From: Brugia malayi
Taxonomy: Eukaryota > Nematoda > Chromadorea > Rhabditida > Onchocercidae
Length of the DNA stretch: 64,000 nt
Reading direction: 5' to 3'
NCBI RefSeq assembly: GCF_000002995.4
Contig: NW_025062475.1
Coordinates: forward strand, 6,204,187-6,268,186
Shown: positions 60,101-64,000 of the stretch, one piece after another
Numbering within the stretch: position 1 is the first letter of the stretch
How the letters are laid out: each line of letters starts with the position of its first letter
Translations under genes and position numbers: made by a program
The notes under the pieces: generated by a model
What the model saw: the letters and a program-made list of their open reading frames with translations, nothing else
Told to the model about the DNA's origin: nothing
Database searches by the model: none

Positions 60101-62050
60101 ATCCTACCAGTGCCTTTAAGCGTTTCAATCAAATTTTCAGAATTCAAAGTATGTGACGAAGAAAGTTTTAAGTATTTAAAAAGAATTAACTATTGATGGG
60201 ATTAGAACAAGAATGAAAAATTTTTGAATTCCAGTCGTCATTATGCAGCTAATATAGCAAATTGGGTATGTTTCCTGAACATTTCCAAATGAAACACTCA
60301 TCGACTATTTTGAATTACGATTGCCGTTGTCTTTCCTTACTTGTTAACTAACATTCATTCTCGTTATAAAAGAATGAATTGTTCTTAGTTGTGTCTTCAA
60401 AAATAATTGAGCTTTTATGCATTAATTGTAACTAATATAATTTAAATGCTTCATTAAAGAGGTCCAATTTTAAACATCTGAAGTGATGTCCGAAGTTGCC
60501 TTGACATTTTTTGATTCAGGAAATATATTTCAAAATAACGGAAGGATCTCGCAATTTCATTTTAATTTTGAAACAAAAGGAAGATTTTTTGATACTGTTT
60601 CCTTCTTGTTTTTCCCTCTACCCAAGAAATCATCATCTATATTTATAATTTGTGGAATTTCCTCTTAAAATAAGAGGAATATATTAAAAAATGAGTGGAG
60701 ATTGTTTTCTCCGTACTTCTTTTCATCCTTCTTTTGCATATTGAAATTAAAATGTGATTAAAATTTGCTTCTAAAGGAATCATTAGTAAATACAGCTTGA
60801 AGATAGTTTTATCTGCTCTTTGTTTCACTTCGATTTCAGTCTAGCTTATTCTCTTTTTACAATTCAACTTTTTTTTAAAAAAAAAATTTCGGCATAAATT
60901 TTAAAGATTAATAATCATTTCTAGTATTCTTAAATTTTCCAAAAAAGCAGCGTTATGTGTTGCGCGCTCAAACTTATATCTATTGAGATAAAAAAATTTA
61001 GATCTAGAGACTTAAAGTATTTTAGTAGCTGTAGATTTGGGTAAATCAGATCTTCTTTATTTTTGAAATAATTCTGAATTAGTTCATTAACTAAGAAGTC
61101 TACCTTCAAACTGACAAAGTTATATCAACAGGTCAGAAGCGGATAATGGTCAGTGTACCTATTAGAGTATTGCTCAGGATGACCTCTTTTTACTGCTTCA
61201 ATAGGACAATGACAGTGACATCTCTCCTGCATATATATATATATATACATATATATATGCTTCTCACAAATGCATAATTTTCTTGTTCATTGGTTGTGCA
61301 GAGTAATGTTTATCACACTTCATTTTATTTTATCCCTTATTTCCAGTTCATTTTTTTTAGAAAGAAAGTTCGATTTCATCTCACTTAATTGGAAGTATAT
61401 TAGTCTTCTCTTACCTCCACTTCTGAGTATAAAACGATGGAAAAGTCTCTGATAGTTATAACTTAGTGCGTTTTTTTGTTAATCCATCTTAAAATTTTTA
61501 TATTTATTTTTTAAAGTACTCACTTTTCTAAAATTAAGTTTTTATAAGGTGCAAATGTAAATAGTTCATATTTCTCTTTCTCTTCAGATTGTTTAATATT
61601 GTTAAAGTAGTTGAATTTAGTTAATTAATAATTGCACATTTTCTAATATTAATAGGAAGATCTGAAGGTATTAAAATTGCTGTCGGGAGAATTTCAAAAT
61701 TTCTTTCGCAATAAAATGAAGCTTTTAATTTCAATATTGCCATACATATCCTTGCTCAAAAATTTTGCAGGATAACTTTTTTCTTTCCCTTTCTCTTCAC
61801 GACATATTCTCATATTGTTTAGAAGAAAAGTTGTTTTTACTCTTCTCATCGTCACTTTCATTAGTTGCATTCTTATAAATTTTGTTTATTTGATAAATTT
61901 CAGCCGTTAAGCGATTCTGATCTCGTCAGCTACAGAATCTGTCAACAAACACCAGTGCTGAGGATTTTTGAAAGTGACGATTTACCACTGCACCGTGGTG
62001 ATTTCACATCGCAACACGCAATCATGGTACGATCAAGGCAGTTGTCCGAG
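46788..62050 (+). CDS. Unrecognised gene with a very long intron (3' part open)
   Basis: Four exons join in phase: 46788-46833 (MRKFLDNNDKNYCG), 47286-47467 (NSVSPALLNKTLIAGMGNFG, later LSFITINTNEDPSAIAIFLE), 48693-48767 (KNFDRILEAYESVMSKDYEE) and 61904-62050 (PLSDSDLVSYRICQQTPVL, later HRGDFTSQHAIMVRSRQLSE), ending at a strong GTGAGC donor, so the gene goes on. The start is supported by a TTTCTTTACAG acceptor one base before the ATG, fitting trans-splicing. Introns are 452, 1225 and about 13,136 bases. The protein begins without a signal peptide and reads as soluble. I do not recognise the family. The first two exons are the least certain; they might belong to another gene than 61904-62050. 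Confidence 0.5.
50577..50599. repeat. AT microsatellite
   Basis: Uninterrupted AT dinucleotide run inside the 13-kb intron. Confidence 0.95.
51065..51112. repeat. AT microsatellite
   Basis: AT run interrupted once by TT (TATATTATAT), inside the 13-kb intron. Confidence 0.95.
51448..51499. repeat. Perfect 15-bp inverted repeat (hairpin)
   Basis: ATTGATTCTTTACAA (51448-51462) and its exact reverse complement TTGTAAAGAATCAAT (51485-51499), separated by 22 bases. It could form a stem-loop in DNA or RNA, or be the remnant of a small inverted-repeat element. Confidence 0.85.
53905..54061 (+). CDS. Candidate exon within the long intron
   Basis: A TTTTTAACAG acceptor at 53904 and a GTAAAT donor after 54061 bound an open frame of 52 codons (AEVSAPFFGSPFERSDKCRM, later NPLRMILKKLHTAFNLHHLT). 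The composition is protein-like, unlike the flanking intron. It ends in phase 0, so it can join the exon at 61904. It needs two bases from an upstream exon, which the exon ending 48767 does not supply. An in-frame ATG at 53774 would instead make 53774-54061 an alternative first exon. Confidence 0.4.
61231..61259. repeat. AT microsatellite
   Basis: AT run with one ACAT interruption, near the 3' end of the 13-kb intron. Confidence 0.95.
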
Positions 62051-62251
62051 GTGAGCTTTTTTTTCATTTGATTGAATTAAGAATCAGGCGACATATGACT
62101 ATGACGAAGGCTTAGAAATAAAGTGTTATAGCTAATGGAAAAATTTATTAGCTAATTTGCAAAATGTAAAGTCAAATATGAAATGTTTGAAGTATCGGTT
62201 TGATAATCGTTCATGAGTGCTTATAGATTTCATTTGCTTCTCGCTAAAAAA

Positions 62252-63078
62252 AAAACTTCGGAAGTCCTAATTTTGAAGCTTAATTATAAACTACATAATA
62301 GCATTAATTTTGCCACGGAATCCTTTTTCTGAGAATAGAAACTTCTAATTTTCATAATACTTTTCCCGTTCTGTCCTTTTTTTGATTTAAATACATTTTT
62401 GTATGACAAAAGAGATTGAAGTATTAACGGTGAGACTAATGTCATTCTTCTCATGCATAATGATACATTGAGACTGTGTGCACATTTCTTTAGAAGAGCG
62501 GTGTAAATTGCAATTGACCTTGTGTGCAACGCTGGGAAAATCTCTCCAACTTCTCTAATGAGATTTTAAATCTTATTTCATTATCCTTTGATGATTAAAG
62601 ATGATTCTGTTCTATTTTGCTCCTTATGACACTTTTTCTCCCTCTGAAGAGCTTCTTCTTCCCCACTTACAGTTTAAACCGATAAGAGGTGAATAAGATG
62701 CTAAAATCTACTATCAAGAAATAGACACATATGAAGTAAGTTTTTCGAGACCTATAATAACACCTATAATTGCTTGGCTCGGATAATTTGTTATTAACAT
62801 TAATTATATTATTAACTGATGTGATTATTTATTGATATAATTAATATGACTATCATTCATATTCAGCACCTTCTCAGCCTTGAAGCTTTTGAAAAGTGCA
62901 AAACTATGTTATGAGACATAATAAAATAAAGCATTATTACAGTGCAGGTTATATTAACACAGAATTATTCTAGCAGTATCATTTAACCAGTTACTTTATA
63001 ATGTTCACAAATTATGTCTCGATCTGTAATGAAAGTGGTGGTTGGAAAGACTACAAAAACTTCGGAAGTCCTAATTTT
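62252..63078. repeat. Direct repeat pair
   Basis: AAAACTTCGGAAGTCCTAAT followed by TTT occurs at 62252-62274 and 63056-63078, identical over 23 bases and about 800 bases apart. The core CTTCGGAAG is itself palindromic. It may mark two copies of a short dispersed repeat. Confidence 0.8.
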
Positions 63079-63434
63079 AAAAACAAATAATTTAGCGAAC
63101 TATATCTGGCAAACATTTCTTAGAGTATAATAGTATTTCAGTAATACTAGAGGTTCTTTCTTCTCAACTTATGACTTAACCAATAAGCTGCAGTATGAAA
63201 TAAAATGTTAAATATCCATTAGTTCAAAAAGCAAACGCTGAAATGATATGACATGAGTAATTAGTTTCATTTTAAATTAATGCTTTTGATTCTACTGAAG
63301 ATTTTCTAATGATCACTCCTATCTGCTGACGCTATTTACTGCTTGCTTTCGATTATCTTTATTAGGACACTCTCCAATTATTTTAAATTTAATCAGTTCT
63401 GATTAAATTTTAATTTGGTTAATATCATATCATC

Positions 63435-63478
63435 TCTTTTCTTTCTCTCTCTCCCCCTCTCTCTCTTTCTCTCTCTAA
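63435..63478. repeat. CT microsatellite
   Basis: Pyrimidine-only CT tract with a few interruptions. It lies shortly before a candidate exon, where it could add to a polypyrimidine tract. Confidence 0.9.
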
Positions 63479-63515
63479 TTCACTATAGGAATAACCTTCT
63501 CCATTGCTTTTATAG

Positions 63516-63794
63516 CACTCCCGTTTCCTCTTCTTCTCTTGTACACTGTTATCATCTCCATATTTTCCAAACATCTTAGTAGCATCAAGGCCTTCTCTGG
63601 ATTCACCCATCCCAAGTTTGTTGCGGTGGAAGCAGAAGATGAAATTAAGTCTGTCAAACTTTTTCCAGAATTTTTTTGAAGTGGACAGAATTTCTGAGCT
63701 TACTCTGCTGCAAAGACATCTGTCTGCATCACCTAAAGCTAGTACATGCGATTTATTCAAAGCGAAACAACAAACATTCTCACCCCTAAAATGA
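63516..63794 (+). CDS. Candidate exon, Ser/Pro-rich, possibly the next exon of the preceding gene
   Basis: After a CTTTTATAG acceptor (ends 63515) the plus strand is open in phase 0 to a TGA at 63792-63794. The best-looking part is SRPSLDSPIPSLLRWKQKMK followed by FFEVDRISELTLLQRHLSAS and KAKQQTFSPLK. The phase fits the exon ending 62050. The true acceptor may lie later (TTAG at about 63575), which would change the phase. The longer minus-strand frame over the same bases ends in a run of Glu-Arg repeats from the CT tract and is probably a shadow. Family not recognised. Confidence 0.35.
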   Translation, partial: HSRFLFFSCTLLSSPYFPNILVASRPSLDSPIPSLLRWKQKMKLSLSNFFQNFFEVDRISELTLLQRHLSASPKASTCDLFKAKQQTFSPLK

Positions 63795-64000
63795 AACATA
63801 AATTCACCTTTTGGAAGAATTCAATGAGTGGTCACCAAGAATGTTCTGGAAAGAGAATTACAAATCCTTCGATTCCTAATCCCTGTTCATGCCAGGAAGG
63901 ATTTAGACCCCTACCAAACAGATATAAATAAAACTAATAAAAAACGGCTTAATGGGAACACATTTGCGTATTCTAGTTTCGAGTGTTACTAGTCATAATT
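63795..64000. other. Right end, nothing supported
   Basis: About 200 bases with a short open plus-strand frame ending CSCQEGFRPLPNRYK at 63931. No splice partner or family could be given. Confidence 0.4.

Larger units (their letters stand above)
48768..61903. other. Very long AT-rich intron
   Basis: About 13 kb between two exons of the preceding entry. It contains AT microsatellites at 50577-50599, 51065-51112 and 61231-61259, a 15-bp hairpin at 51448-51499, a slightly GC-richer patch near 52900-53180 and one candidate exon at 53905-54061. I see no other gene on either strand. Introns of this size often hold enhancers or alternative promoters; that is inference. Confidence 0.45.
62051..63515. 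other. Intron or intergenic stretch near the right end
   Basis: AT-rich, with a direct repeat shared between 62252 and 63056 and a CT-rich tract at 63435-63478. No gene seen on either strand apart from the flanking exons. Confidence 0.5.

Noticed and set aside
63425..63799. 124-codon minus-strand frame
   Set aside because: Its C-terminal part is Glu-Arg repeat translated from a CT microsatellite, and the plus strand explains the rest better.

Overview
The window looks like nuclear DNA of a nematode, most likely a filarial one (inference). It is strongly AT-rich, coding exons are short (15 to about 1000 bases) and cut by many GT-AG introns, and several start codons sit just after an unpaired 3' splice site of the kind used for spliced-leader trans-splicing. 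Two proteins can be followed over their whole length with clear relatives, UNC-16/JIP3 and SMC3. A broken ankyrin-repeat fragment of Wolbachia style lies in one intron, which would fit a filarial host with past or present Wolbachia.

Layout. 426-989 (+): last exon of an unrecognised gene entering from the left. 3485-5820 (+): unrecognised multi-exon gene, with the ankyrin relic (minus strand, 5321-5611) inside its last intron. 9255-21548 (+): complete unc-16/JIP3-type scaffold gene, 31 coding exons, about 1230 residues. 22886-25850 (-): complete five-exon gene for a secreted 598-residue tyrosinase-like protein with no recognisable copper ligands. 28659-36321 (+): complete smc-3 cohesin gene, 31 coding exons, about 1204 residues. 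37462-40206 (+): divergent GSK-3-family kinase gene, nine exons. 46788 to about 62050 and perhaps 63794 (+): unrecognised gene with a roughly 13 kb intron that holds one more candidate exon.

The genes do not form an operon or one pathway. unc-16 and the tyrosinase-like gene converge tail to tail. The tyrosinase-like gene and smc-3 diverge across 2.8 kb. smc-3 and the kinase gene follow each other on the same strand about 1.1 kb apart. The rest is AT-rich intergenic or intronic DNA with GT, AT and CT microsatellites, short direct repeats and a perfect 15-bp hairpin. I saw no convincing tRNA, rRNA, CRISPR array or intact transposon. Exon borders were set by hand from splice signals, reading phase and remembered family sequence, so single borders may be off.
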